The position numbers were made by a program, and so were the translations under genes. Shown piece after piece: positions 25,330 through 39,629 of a stretch of 64,000 nt of DNA. This stretch comes from Diadema setosum (taxonomy: Eukaryota; Echinodermata; Echinoidea; Diadematoida; Diadematidae), in NCBI RefSeq assembly GCF_964275005.1, contig NC_092706.1:11699846-11763845 (forward strand). The letters run 5' to 3'. Under the pieces are notes generated by a model, which saw nothing but the letters and a program-made list of their open reading frames with translations, was not told the origin of the DNA and searched no databases. Positions within the stretch are counted from its first letter, which is position 1; each line of letters begins with the position of its first letter.

Positions 25330-27232
25330 TGCAGATTTGTTTGTTTTTTCTCTTTTCATGAGAGTTAATTTCTTATGCGTGCGTGTGTGGATGTATGTGT
25401 GCGCGTGTGCTGTTTAACTTCAATTCGTGAGCATTTGTGCATGTATTTTTTTTTTGGTACACATCGTTGAGGCAGAATTATACCTTTTGTTTTAATTCCT
25501 CCTATCGCCTCTCATATTTCCATTTCACACCGACTTTTAGAAAGCATTAATCATATACCGCCTTGAGGAAAGACGCAGCAATACGGTAAGCATCACCGGC
25601 CTAATACAATGATGGATATTCGTGTTTTATCAACATCTGCTCATCGTCTGACAGCATTTTAGCGCGTATTATCGCGGCCCGCTGCGTGTGATGTGTAGTA
25701 ACGTGCTTATATCACGCATTGAAATGGAACAGACGTGCCTGTGTTGGAGTGCAGCAAAAGGTGTGAAAATTCGAAGAGTAATCCATAAATAACGACTCCC
25801 GATGAAACGAAGAATAATTGAGCTGAATAATCCAGAATCACGGCATCGTCTCCGGGGAGTTTTTTAGAGACATGTTAACTCCACGTGGGACCCCGAGCGG
25901 CCCTTCGTTTTCACACCCTGGCCGCAGTGGGCTTCGGCGGAGTTGCGAAGCCGTGTCGAATCGCATGCAAAGCGAATCAAAAGCGGCGCTACCATTTTGG
26001 AGCAGCAAAAGATGTGGAAGAAAGAAAGAAAAAAAAATCTTGTGAGGCGGTTCCGTGGGGTTTGCTCTTGCTGGCGGGTTCAGTCCGCCATCAGTGGCCC
26101 GAATCGGGGTTTGGGCGAGGCCGTAGGAGGCCGTGGGTCACCCGAGTTCAAGCTGCTCCACGCGCGCGCTTTAAAGATGCAGTAGACAGTTCTCAAGCAT
26201 TTCTCGAATTCTTTCTTTTTAACACATAGTGTCCTCACGATGTCATCTTACACTGATTTTCTATTTCTCCCTACAACGAAATGTATCTACCTTATATCCC
26301 CAAAGGCAGTGACAGCCCTAACTACATATCAGTAAGAAATTTCGACGGTGAAATAATCTTTGAAGTATTCGATGAATATTTACAAAAATTACTCAGGCCT
26401 AACAAACAGTTAAAAGACCAGTGTAACTGTATCTACCTTGTTCTTATGTCCCCAAGACAGTGACAGCCCTAAATACATATGAGTATAGGTTATTTTGACA
26501 GTGAAATGATTCTTAGAAGTATTTGGTGAATATTTACAAAGAAAAATAATAATCTATAGGTCTAACAGACAACTGAATCTGTTTGACTGTATCTACCTTG
26601 CAAATTTCACTTCAAAGATGTTGTAACGGAGAGAAAAGAAAGTAACAACCCGAATATTGCGCAACGCAGATTTTGGAAATAGCGCAATGCAAATTAAAAG
26701 CCAAATCTGATACATTTAACAAATAACATGCGGAGATGAACATTATTATGCATTTCATCATCCTTCTTGCCTGTGACGATGTTGTTGTCTATTTTCTTTA
26801 AATTAAAGCCCCTCTCTCCCAGAAGTTTTGTGTCTTTCAGCTTGCAGTTTGTGCCCTACGTACCCATCAGAGCCCAGCGCGCGCCTTCCATGAAGAGTTT
26901 TGCATAGTAACGACTGTACACCCACCTCTACTACGCTTGACACGATGATTGCTTTTGCTTTGCTGATTGGCTATTGCCCCTGCAGCTGTTCTTTGGCTCC
27001 AAGTACTTGGAACTACCATCTATGTCAATATCAAAGAAGATGAGGGCTGGTTCTAGGAAGAGAGGGGAAAAACGAAAGAGTTGCTTCCATTTCCTTTTGT
27101 TATAATAATGCGCATTGTATTCGGAGCAATAATCGTATTGATATCAAATACACATCTTTTTCCCTCGCTTGTCTTGACTGAGAATTAACTTTTGAATTGA
27201 AAGAGTATTCGTATTTATTCGCCATGTTCAAG
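25330..27232. other. Gene-free stretch with GC-rich island
   Basis: No gene recognised. Bases about 25560-26180 are GC- and CpG-rich without repeats and might be a regulatory island. A 147-160 bp tandem duplication lies at 26282-26600. Bases 26600-27230 look single-copy and unremarkable. Confidence 0.45.
26282..26600. repeat. Two-copy tandem repeat, ~150-bp unit
   Basis: TGTATCTACCTT begins at 26282, 26429 and 26589. The first two units share CAGTGACAGCCCTAA.TACATAT, a following GACGGTGAAAT/GACAGTGAAAT block, and GAATATTTACAAA, with moderate divergence. The third is only a start. It is non-coding. Confidence 0.8.
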
Positions 27233-27623
27233 TTAAAGGGACTGTACAGTACTGGTCGAGGTGAGGATTCATGTTTTGAACATTCCTAAGTGAGATAATG
27301 GAAAGCCTCATATGAAATATGAAAGAGCATGTAATTCTAAGAAGGATTCAACGTTTATTTGATGAAAATTGGTTTTCAAATGGCTGAGATATCAAAAAAA
27401 AGTGCTAATAATAAAAGGCGACATGCCACAACTTTATTAGGATCTCTTTGTTTCACCTTGTTTTTTGATATATCAGCCATTTCAAAACCGATTTTCATTG
27501 AATAAACTTTTGATACCCATTAGAACTGCATGCTCTTTGACATCTCATAGAGTGATTTCTGAATATCTCGCAAAACGTTAAAAGCTAAATCCTCACCTTG
27601 ACCAGAACTGTACACACCCTTTA
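27233..27623. mobile_element. Fold-back MITE-like element, family B copy 2
   Basis: The left end TTAAAGGGACTGTACAGTAC and the right end, read on the minus strand as TAAAGGGTGTGTACAGTTCT, are inverted repeats that extend inward (GGTCGAGGTGAGGATT against GGTCAAGGTGAGGATT). The centre also folds back (GATGAAAATTGGTTTTCAAA). It is homologous to the copy at 24958-25329. It is non-coding. Confidence 0.75.
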
Positions 27624-27789
27624 TTAACTCTGATGAAGGAATTTATATCAAAATAGACACCTGTAGATGTTGCATTGAATGTAATTAGCAATTTTCATGA
27701 GTATTTACAGCGAAATCCGATACTATATTCAAGTTGGTTTAATGGAAAGAACAAATTCAAATGGCTGGAACGTTAAGAAGGGTCGAAGT

Positions 27790-27832
<43 letters not shown>

Positions 27833-29449
27833 TGGCATCAAAAGACTTAACCACAACATGGCGGGCGGTGCAAGAACAGTAAATCTATTTGATATATATA
27901 TATATATATATATATACGTCTTCCTCAGGATCGACAATGACAATTATGAAAGTAAACAAGATGACTCTATTCTCTATGATAATAAATTTTGTCCGAATAA
28001 ATACCACTGTTGGACTGAAATGCATTACCACCCTACTTCGTCATCTTATATATATATATATATTTTTTTTTTTATTTGGAAAAGGGTTGTTGTTACCAAA
28101 TTGTTTAAAAGAATAGTTTAGCGTACCAATGGGAGAGTTGTCAATTGATTATAAAGTCATAGCCTCTTCCATTTTGCATGATTTCGGTGAAAACATGTGA
28201 AGCTTTAAAACTAGTTTACTTTGTTTCTTATGTCATAATTGAATACTTCTGATATCCACGAAATTATCCTGTTCGTCTGTTTCACACACACACACATACA
28301 CACACACACTGTTTTTTTTATTTGTATTTGTATTTTTGTTTATATTCAGATTCATATTTAAATTCATATAAAACTTGCCGAAGAATTATGAAAACTATGA
28401 AAATTTCCAGTCAGAATACTTTTCAAAAAAGCGGGAAGAAGATATTGTTTTTAAAAAACCGGTTGGTAAGAGTACATTGTAATTACGACCAATTTCGTAA
28501 TTTTTGAACTTGCCAAAATGAAACAGAGTACAAAATGAATCCTCTAACAGCAGATTTTCGAAAGAGATACAAGTATGAGTGGGCTGGTGATATTTTTTTA
28601 ATTCTTTGAATGAAAGCAAATCAATAATGTGAGGTCAATATTTTTTGTTACACTGTGATTTTTTCTTGTGTTATTCTTTCGGACATGAAGTATCTGATGT
28701 CTCATTTTTATGACCAAATCAGAATGATGTGAGGTTTGGAATCTTAATCTGTATTTTCGGTGGTTTCCCCAAGCCAAACTTCGACTTTAAGATGAGCTGC
28801 TCTTTGGGGAACAGAATGATTTATTTGTCTCCTCAGTACACAGTGGAGGATGGCAGAAGGGACGAGGATTTTGCTTGTGAGAATTTACAACCATCCATCT
28901 AATTTACATAAATTACCAAGACATCTCATCTGGGTTTTGTTTTGTTTGTTTGTTTTTTTTTTTTCTGTTGACCATTCGACGTAACCAGTGTGACACTCTT
29001 TCAATAAAGCGCGTGAAAATATCATCTGAAAATGATAAAGATATCTCTAATTCAACCATATGGACCTTTCCCCCGTTCACTTTAAAGGAAATCCTATTTT
29101 TCTGACGTGATTTTAAAAAGCGGCGGATTTAATCACTCTGTGAGAAAAGGGCTGGGGAAGACTGATGTACTTTTTATTTCAATACTTTTGAACCGAAAAT
29201 TTCCAAAAATCAAAAAATTGTTTTTAGTACTCCCGAAAACAGTCTGTAACAAGGCTATTCGTAACATGGACAGACTACGAAACTTTTTAAAGTTGCCAAT
29301 CTATCTGCTAAAAGTTCACAGTGTTAAATTTAAAGCTATTGTCAACTTACTTATGAAGGAACATTGTAGCACTGTAGTATCTTTATCATAATTATACTTA
29401 TTGTTTTGTATATGCAGATGTACACACACGCACACACACACACACACAT

Positions 29450-29498
<49 letters not shown>

Positions 29499-29776
29499 TC
29501 CACATTTCATACAAGTTTTATATTCCATTAGCTTTTTTTTTTGTAAAAAAGAAATGTTTTTAACACAATGGTCAGTTTGAAACAAAATTGCATAAATATA
29601 TAAGGACGTATAATTGACGTGTAATATGAGGAACCCACTAAAAAGTAAAGCTTGTACAATGTAGGATGTAGGTTCCAAAAATATAATATAGGCTTTTTAG
29701 TACAGTGTATCAATGTCAAAAAATGACGTAACATTCAAAAATACAAGATGTCGAGAATATTATAATTTTTTTATCT

Positions 29777-29990
29777 AGTTTCAAGTTTCAAGTCTTTATT
29801 TTTAATAACTGTATATACATGGCAGATGATGATAGGAATAAAATGCAGAGATGTAAAATTTATTATGAATGTCAGATTTAGTTTAATTTTCTTCTTTTGA
29901 CAGGGATACCATTGTCTCCACAAGTTCGCGCTACATTCCATGTTGATATTCATAAAAACCCGAAATGTCAGAATAGGTAAGTCAATACGC
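29777..29990 (-). mobile_element. Possible LINE 3' fragment
   Basis: On the minus strand the sequence ends AAATAAAGACTTGAAACTTG, an AATAAA followed by a short tandem tail as left by non-LTR elements. No protein-coding remnant is visible. Confidence 0.35.
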
Positions 29991-32900
29991 ACGAAATGAG
30001 TGACTGATGGATCAAACTATGAATAATTGCACGCGAAGGAGAATAGACAGGAAATTGGCGGGAGGGAGAGGGAGAGGGTAAGAGGTTCGGACGGATTGAT
30101 AGCGGAGAAGGCAGCCGTTACGGCAGGGCAGCGATCATCGCTTCCACACCAAGGGACACCACGGCTACGTCAGGCGATCTTTTCGCCCGTTCCGCACGGC
30201 GACCATCGCTTAATGCAATATTAATTTATTAATGCCCCGCGTGGCTTGCCTGGGCTCATGTGGGCTATACATTAACCGCAAAAGGCGGACCTCCCCTCTT
30301 TCTCCCGTCTGAAAAATGGAGTACGACCCTTCACCGGCCCGGCAATTTCTTGCCTCCTTTGAATATCTGCTCCGAGGAACAACGAGACACCTCTCAGATA
30401 AGTTTGCGCGGGGAGGGTATCTTTTTGGTACCATGGCAACAGGGGAGGTAGGGTGAGGGGGGATGCGGTGCCCTGTGTCTCTCGGCAAGGAGTGAAGAGA
30501 CACCTCTCTGCCTCGTCTGGAGAAATCACTGATTCTCCACTCGCGCCATCACATCTTGTCTAAATAGAGAGAAAACAAATAGATGTCAGCTCGGGTCTCG
30601 GCGGAGTTCTTGTCTGTGATTACCTGAGTGACAGCCCCCCCCCCCCCATCCCCCTCTCCTTCATTCTCTTTCATTCTCTCCGAAATATTTCCTTCATTTT
30701 CATGTGTATACCAGCTTGAACTAGAATCCGGCGAGTGTTTCAATGCATGTCCTAGCCCCATCTTAATCTCTAAACATCTGCCTTAAGCCAAAGTCTACAC
30801 TTCCACAGATGATGGCAAGTGTTACATGACCTACTAACTTGATTGGAGGAATCGGTGGATGCATTGGTTGATGAGATTGGGGAGGTGGGGGTGGGGTGGT
30901 GAACTAGCTCTGTATGCCACCAGAACATGTTGTTGTGTGCATTGGTAAGGACTGAGCATCAATAATGGAAGAATCCTTTACAAGTAATGTTCTTTCAGAC
31001 CTCCTTTTGCCCTAAAGATTGTCTCTTTAAAAAAAATATTATCCTCGACACGACGGAGGCTGCATGAGCTAGTGTTTGTGAAGTATTCAAAACGTTTCGA
31101 AGGGCGATATACAGTAATATTACCCATCCTCATCACAGACTAGCGAAATGTGTGGTGTGAAATAGAAGAAATCGCGATCATCCTGTCCTCTCTTGCAATC
31201 GTTAATCTCTTCTCAAGATAGCATTTAGTATTACAATCACCAAATCATACACTCCCTATGAATATTTTCGTGTTGTTACTCATGCTATTCAAAGATTTTC
31301 TACAAGCCGGCGTTGGTGGTTACTATCAAGTTTCAATTTCGGAGGTGAATGAGAGGCCCATTCACGAAGGTCGGCATAAAACTATGGGCTAATAATATAG
31401 TCTAATCATCATTTGTCAGTTTATTTGCCGGGGCGTATATAAATGTAAAATATTGCAACTTTGAACGAAATCTGGGACCTTTCATGCCTTCTGTATCCAA
31501 TATGATGTGATCTACACAAAGCGATATATACTTGCAGCTTATCTAGATATCACAATGTTGCCGTTAATCATCTCATATAAAAAAAAAATACTTCACGGCA
31601 TTGTCACGATAAAAGCAGGCTTGATGACGAGTACATGCGACTATAATAGGTTGGTAAGGTAAAGGTCTTAAGGCTCTCGACCTAAATAATATATGTCATT
31701 AAATACAGGATGGGCTATAATAATTAATGAACGGTATATTTCCATGAGATGTATTACGACGAAGGCCAGGCCTAAACTTCCTAGCCGATTTTACGCTGAG
31801 ACGGCGTCTCCAACTAAGACAAGACCCATGTTTGGTCCTTGGACTCATCTTGTAAATGTTTCACCATCACTCGATTTCCTCTTTTATTAGTTCATCATCG
31901 AGGCGTGCACAACTCGTTGTATCCCAGTAATTTCCTTATGCTCTCTTTCTTACCCCCGGTTCCTCCCCGTTGGTCGCGATGGGGGTGTAATGAACATCTT
32001 CATAACCCCCAATCACCTTTTTCTTTCTCCTTGACTCCCGGTGCGTTAACACTTCCATACTTCATCGACTTCGTACCGGGCGATTATTGCCCGTCTTGTC
32101 ACAGGGCGTTATCGACGCAATTCGTCCTCCACTTCTCCGCCAATTTTCTGGCGCAGCGTCAAGTCCACTGCTATCCTAATTTGATGCATCTTTGGTTACA
32201 TAAACAACTAACCCTCTCGCCTCCCACTTTGCTGCTCGTCAATCGAGCTCTGTGCTCGCTCCAACCAACGAAACGGCTCGCCAATGATCACTGCATGTGA
32301 TCTTGCTTCTGAGGAGACCCTCGACAGATACCACCCTCTCGCTGAGATTCAAAGAGTTAAAAATGCACTCTTAATATGATTATGTTGATTGTGTCTACAG
32401 AGAAACTACTGAGCAACAAAATGTTTTGATGTTTCCAAATTAGGAACGATTAAACCGAATATTCAAGGAGCTATACCCAACCGTGATATATAGGTATACA
32501 TTTAATTACATATCCTTTTTATGGTTATATTTTTGTGTAAAGAGATGGGTAATAGTAGTCATTTACATAATGTATGCGCAGTTGTTTCTGTCTGGACACA
32601 GATAATATAACAGTTAACAAAATAAGAAGAAATGTAACAACCACGGATTACAGAACACAGCATGAATGTCCATACGTTGTACATTCCTCATTCAATATGT
32701 ATAAAGCAACGAAATATCTAAAGGATTAAACATTAAAGCACATTTTTAAACAAATTCCCTGCATACAATGACACAAAAGAAAAGCGTGAAAGGCAGGGCC
32801 TACTATGGGATTTGTGAATATAAAACAGACAGTTGCGTTCAAGCAATTCGTGAATTTTATATCGAATGAATGAAATACCATCCCCTAATCTAGGATACTG

Positions 32901-34345
32901 TCGTGATACCTTGCTTTTATCATTTATAATAGACTTAATTGTAAATAACTTATGTCTTTTGTTTCTTTAAATTGCACAAAGATCATTCTATTCCAGAAGA
33001 AAGCGAGAGGAACAAAGCGTTCCTGGTCCACATGTGATAGAAGCATTACATAGGCCAGCGACGGAGAATTGTAATTTCATGTACAATAGCCATCTGTCCA
33101 AGGGAACTGTCTTTAAGTTCAAGGTCAAAAGAATGAGCAGGCGACAAGGAGCAGCCGACAATGTGTCCAACCCTATACATCCGCATCGGTGGAAGTAGGC
33201 GGGGCATGCATGGTGACGTCAGTGGAGGTTTTTGTTGAGAACCGTCATTCAAAAAAAAAAAAAAAAAGTTTATACGCTTTGTCATTCGGACGCACGAAAC
33301 CTTATGTAATCAAACTTTATGATTTCTTCAAGGACATCGGAAATCAATAATGTTCGCGCGCAGTATTTTCACAGAATAGTCTGAAGATTGAAAGCGTTTA
33401 TGAACATTCTCTTTCTTTTATTGTCTTTGATGGAATTATATAATCGTTTAAAGTCGAAAGTATATCAATGAAAGCCTACAGATTTTTTTGAAATTTCTTT
33501 TTCTCCTAATGTCAGGGGAAATCAAAAAGTGACATTATTTTGTTTGACAGTTGAACATCGCTCTACATTAGACAGTTCGTCGTATTACATCAACCCAATT
33601 TCCTCGGAATATCACGAAATAATTAACGCTTTTATTCACTTTCCTTGTCTCCCTCTTGTCAATATTGATAACTGGCAAGCCTGGGTCGATTTTTCTTACA
33701 TTCTGTGTGTGTGTTTCTTTGGCCAATATACAATATGATTACATTCTGTTTCGCTGTATGTGTGTATGTTTTTCCCTTTTCATTTCAATTATCAATTTTC
33801 GATGACTGGAATGTAAGGTGTTAAATATCAAGTTTTGACTTCTATTTCTATGAAGATAAAAAAGCTATCACATTCTCATAATATGCAAGAAAGATGTAAG
33901 CACTTTTGTTATTTGGGTTTAAAAAATGTGTGACTTTTCTCTTACTTCATAGAGCGGTATCAGCTAATAATATTGTTTGCATCTTAATGAATAGAGATTA
34001 TTGGAAAAAAAAGTATTTGTGTGGGTGAACGTATATAATTTTTTTTTGGTCATATCCATCTGTTCCTCCCCTCCTCTCTGATCATTAATTTGTCTTATCT
34101 ATCCGTCTTTTTGTCTCTTTCATTCATTTTCGTTTAATATCATTAGCATCATATTTATATCAATTTCAAATTCTTAAACGGAACATATTTATGTAAATCT
34201 TGGATATACATACATGATATTTGTATATATTACTGTTTTTTTTTAAGTGAGCTACGGTTTACAAGCCAAATCACTGTTTTCCGTCGCTTTATTTATTCTT
34301 GGTTTCTATTGCAAAGTGTGCATTGTTTTCACGATAAAGTTATCC

Positions 34346-34391
<46 letters not shown>

Positions 34392-34659
34392 GTTATATGT
34401 CATAATTTGTATTTCTTGATTTTTATCAAATTGCTGAATAACATGAATTGACAAATGCATACTTTGTATCATTATGTATTAGTTTTTTGTTGATGAAAGT
34501 AAATTGAATTGAAACTGAAATCTGATTGTATTAATCTAAATTTAATTTTCATGAAAAATTTGATAGCTTTCATATTCATTTTTGTTTGTTTACATCTCCA
34601 AAAGCATAACTCACTTTCTAGTTTCCTATTATACTCAGATGTTTAACCACTACTCCTAC

Positions 34660-34682
34660 TCACACACACACACACACACACT

Positions 34683-34732
<50 letters not shown>

Positions 34733-34752
34733 AACACACACACAAACACACA
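34660..34752. repeat. (CA)n microsatellite
   Basis: About 90 bases of CA dinucleotide with interruptions. The Thr-His and Val-Cys frames are artefacts. Confidence 0.95.
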
Positions 34753-37700
34753 CTCTTTCTCGTTTCTCTTTGATGTATGTTCTCCCTCTCCTTTCCCTCT
34801 CCCCCAAAACCACCTCTTTCAAAGTCCCTCCATCTCGCCGCTATAAACTGTGTGACCCGCATCACGTATAGATGAATCATTACCGTGGCTTATTGAGGAC
34901 GACAAGTCCGCGCAGAGCGGTTAACACCCTAACCCTCTCCCCGTGTCAGCTGGCCTAACAAGACCTCGAATCACCGCTGATGCCAGCTCTGTGCGCTTCA
35001 TCCCTTAATGATGCGAGAACTTTGTCGCAGTAGGAAGAAAAAGCGCGGGAAGAGAGAGGAGAAGGGGAAAAAAGGAGAGGGGAAAAAAAGGGTTGATAGA
35101 TCTAACATGTTAGTGGCTCGTTATCACTTTGAATAATATGGCGATTCATCAAAACTCTGCTCTGAGCTCGGCTTGTGATAGATCAGCGCGAAAGACACTT
35201 TGAATAAATCTGAAGAGAGAAATTAAATCTCAACTTTCACGTCCAGAAATCCTACCCCGGAGTCGACGATAACTCGTAGGAATCTCGGATCCGCTGTCAC
35301 GCGTGAATGTATTTTGAATACGCATTGCAAGTTTTTCCCCCGGAAATACTGGAATCCATTTTTATTAAAGACAGTAGACACACATTATATTTCATTGTTC
35401 AAGAAGCTAGTCAGAAAAAAAAAATGGTGTGCAATCTCGACGAGAGTTCTGACACAGAGTGTTTCGATACTGACTATGTATAGTAGTTAAAATTAAATGT
35501 TTGATATTCCCTGCAGCGCAAATGACACACAGCGTACAATATGTGACAGTTGTGAAAAAAAAGAAGCTTTACGTACTGTATACAACTTAATGTTCTCCTT
35601 TGCATTATTACATACTCACACTCTGTTTAACCCTTTGGGAGTTAAGAAATTGTGTAGATTTGGTTATGTAAGGTTCACAATGAAGTGGAAATAAATTAGA
35701 AACGCTCATACAGACGAAAGCTTTGAAACTATTTTCATTTAATTTCATTCATTGTAATTTGCATTTTTTTTTTCATGAACACAAATTTAACAAAAGAAAA
35801 CACACATTTAAGATTTGAGAATAGGGATAAATTGTGACACTGCGATATAACTTAACACAAGCCTGTCAAAATCTATGAGCAATTTTGTTTTCAGTGTTTT
35901 GTATTTTTATGGTGCTGCGGAGGTTGACACAAAAAGAACAGCTTTAAAGCTTGGCAACCTTGACAGAAATCTATAATCTATATTTACTTACAAACTTATA
36001 ACGAAGGAGTTGCAGTTGCATGTGCGGCGTCATACAGTGATATCGCAATGAAATTAATTTTGATTACACTAGAAGCATATAACAATCACTAATGACATGA
36101 ATGATATGAGATTTTCTACCCATTTTCGTCACCCATTTCATTCAATTTGATTTATTTTCAATTCCATTTCATCTGGAGAAGCTAATTGATATGTTCAAAT
36201 TTATTCATTTATTCATTCTTTCTTTAATTCTTACTTCCAAACAATTTTAATAATTCTAAGTTTTTACTTCGTCAAATTGTCATTGATATTCTGTTTTTGG
36301 TTAATTGAATAGAAGCATAAACATTCATCGTCAATTGTCACTGAAATTTGTCTCTGCCGCTTTCTTTGATAGCAAACTGGGAATGCACAAGATTAAATTC
36401 GTCATTTTTCAAACAAATTTATGATTTTTTTAATTCAAAGTCATCAAGTGTCATATGGGACATTCTATGAACGTTACGTAGTACATCACATCGTTAACTA
36501 TTGCCTTTATAGAATATCAGTGTGCCACTTGTTCTTTCAATACGAACTTGTGTACTGGACTGTCTGTGACGTTTATGTTTATGAATATAACTCTTTATGA
36601 AGATAAGAACGTTGAAGTATTCCTTATCAAGTGTATGTCTATTTGAGAATATAACGCTTATCTACCTCGTTCTTCTCATCACTGTGCTTTAATTACATTA
36701 TTGTGTCACTGTTAATGTTTATGCGAGCATATTTCTGTGTGTCGATCGAGTTGAAAGGTTTGAGTATATTACAAAGTGAGCAAGTGAGTCACTGTGAAAT
36801 GAAACAGTGTTTTGTGTGTGATTAAAAGTGACGTAAAATGTGCTGAGTATAAAGCGACTAGATTTAGGCTATGATTACAGCACTGATTATCTGGGAAACT
36901 AATTTGAGTGAAATTTTTACGAAAACGAATGCCAAAATAAGCACAGAATAGAACATTGTTCAACAATTATTGTTATAGACAGAAGACGAAATTCAAGCAA
37001 GCATTCGCTCATTCCCGAGTGTCTGGGACAAAATGGAAAACACATTTTTTTTTCTTTCTAAAAATTAAATGAAATGATGACAAAAATGGGCTAGAAAATT
37101 TGAATCAATGTATTCTTTCTACTGGCTTAATTTCTGCCCAATATCACAGACTCTCCTGGTTGCATGCACAACCATACAGCTTAGATATTTGTCCCTTTAA
37201 TAAGTTGATAAAGGACATGACGTAAACGTGCAATTTGTCTATTCACTTGTGTCAGGTAGTGCTAAGGCATTGTCAGAGTGCTACTCACATACCGGTGTTC
37301 AAAAGTAAAACGAAGCTATAATTTGTTTAATAAGATTTATGGTCTGATTTTATGTCAATATTGTCTGGGGGAAATTATTTTTGATACGGTCTCTTTGTTT
37401 TCTCTTTCCCTGTCTTTTTCTATCAAAAAAAAAAGAAGAAGAAAAAAACAACAAAACAAAACTATTATTCGAAAGGTCATCTATTAGGCCAGGTTTCTAG
37501 TATGTTCCTTCAGCTTCCGGGAGAGTAACAAACATTTCTACTAGGGCGACATTCAGTGAAACTCTGATATAAATGATTCGGAAATTATTGATTTCTATAC
37601 AAGTTAAATTTGATCTATCCAATTTAGACATGTCCATTCTTGATCATTTTTTAGTGATAATTCACTGAGAGTACATTTAAAATAGAAAGCGACTTCGAGA

Positions 37701-38495
37701 TATTTTGACTCGTGGTGTAACTGAGCACATTGGTAACATATCGAATCAATTATGTCGAAAAAAAGAGAGATTAACTAAATCGAAATAGCTTGTTCTCCAT
37801 GTCATTTAGCAGAAGCCTAGCTTGAATTGAATCTGCCTGACAAGCATAACTCTCTTGAAAATGAAAAAAAAAAAGTGGCTGACGGCTTAAATCATGTTGC
37901 GTTTCTTTTCACTTCTTCTTGTAGAGAGCTGTGAGAAAATTCCAAGGAAAAATGCGTTTGGCTAATCTTGGGCTCGCATTGATCATCATATCGTGTTGAT
38001 TTCTACGAATGTGAAGTGTATGATTACGCGTAGGAAGCTCAATGCAGTTTGCAAACAACATTTTTTTTTACAATGACCTCAGCGTCAGTTGTGCGGGAAA
38101 AAGCGTTGATGTGCGACATTAGTCTCATGTCAAAATTTCTAGCTGGTTACTTAGTTAATTTTTTTTCATATCAACAGAAAATAATTAGATTTGAATATAA
38201 GTGACAAAAGATGCTTAACGTAGCAAGAACCAAGAAGAAATACGGCGGATAATCTATCATCAGAAGTGACGGTGGTGGTTACGTCAGTGATCTTCCATGG
38301 GGTTCAAACTTTATGAGGTATAGCTTGTCTTTATGAAGGAAATCTAAATGCTTCTTGGATGCCATGATATTATATCCTTCAAGAAAGGTTTCAATTGTCA
38401 TGGTTTTAACGTACAAATTACAATGAAGTATAATTTTGAATTATAATACAAGGAACCATTCTGGGATTCCCTTAATTTGCATAGGACTCTTTTGA

Positions 38496-38749
38496 GTGGT
38501 TCACAATATACAAGCATGCTTTTTAGTTGACCTCTCATTTCTTTTTTTTTCTCTGAACATTACTTTGTATTTTAGCGGTATGCATCCATATCTTTATTTG
38601 TTAAATTTATCCTTTGCACAGTCGAATGTATATGTTTATGATATAATTATTCTTATTCTGTGTTATGTTTTGTTGGAAAAGAAGAATGAAAAAAGTGAAT
38701 TGAATTGAAATGAAGTGAAGTGAATTGAACTAAATTGAATTGAATTAAT
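38496..38749 (+). mobile_element. Possible LINE 3' UTR fragment with GAATT tail
   Basis: A T-rich stretch ends in AAAAAGTGAATTGAATTGAA and continues as degenerate GAATT/GAAGT repeats to 38749. The same tail type (GAATTGAATTGAA) ends the large LINE at 63493-63517, so this could be a short 5'-truncated relative. Confidence 0.4.
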
Positions 38750-39561
38750 TGATATTGTATACAGAAGGCGATAAGTAAGGACAGGTTATATTCGAACTCC
38801 ATTTCAATTATGGTTAAGAAATACTGTTAGAATTAAGGTTATCCGCTCTCCATGCATAAATGATTTATATGAAAATATATATACATAATATTCAAACCTG
38901 GCGGAAGGATTAGTTTAAATGACCGTCATAATAAAAATGCCTGTAACTGTTGACTTCTTTATTGTATCAGTGAACATTTTCTTCTCCTATGCAATATTGG
39001 CTTCTATCTTTCTTTCTTTTTTTTTGAAGTTGAAAGAGATATACACATTGTTCACTAACGATTCTATTTCTTATTGTGCCAAAAACACAGAAGAGCGGTA
39101 GCTTCCGTAATGCCTTTTCGCTCTGTCAAGTGCAACACGATAGCAGAGACCAGTGTACATGGCAAAGAGGGAGTTATGTATTCATTTGTTCGTTTGTCTA
39201 TTTTGGAGGCAGCATCACGCGTCAAAATAATGACGCCCTTCTGTTTTGACTGACAATATCGAAGAATCTCCAAGATTATTCCGTTAAAAGAATATACTTC
39301 ATGAAATGACAATTAAAAGACTGTTTACATATTGCAAAAACAAAAACAAAAACAAAACAAAAAACAAAAACAAGGTGTGGCTTTGTCCGTTCATCCCCCA
39401 GCAAGAGAAGACAACCAGAAGACAGCAAAAAGAAACAAAAAAGTAGACAAACAAGGAGCGTTACCTATTAATCGTGTTCTTTTGTTGTTTATCGCTAGGT
39501 TTGTATTATTGGGTGATGTGCGTTCTTTCTATTTCACAATGAGGCTTAGATCAAAAATTCA

Positions 39562-39562
<1 letters not shown>

Positions 39563-39627
<65 letters not shown>
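39563..39627. repeat. (GT)n microsatellite
   Basis: About 32 uninterrupted GT units. The Cys-Val frame is an artefact. A (CAAAAA)-rich stretch lies just upstream at 39338-39372. Confidence 0.95.

Positions 39628-39629
<2 letters not shown>

Noticed and set aside
31839..32300. 153-codon plus-strand frame in a GC-richer block
   Set aside because: There is no recognisable domain, its Leu/Ser/Pro/His-rich composition is typical of chance frames, and convincing splice sites are lacking. The block may be regulatory instead.
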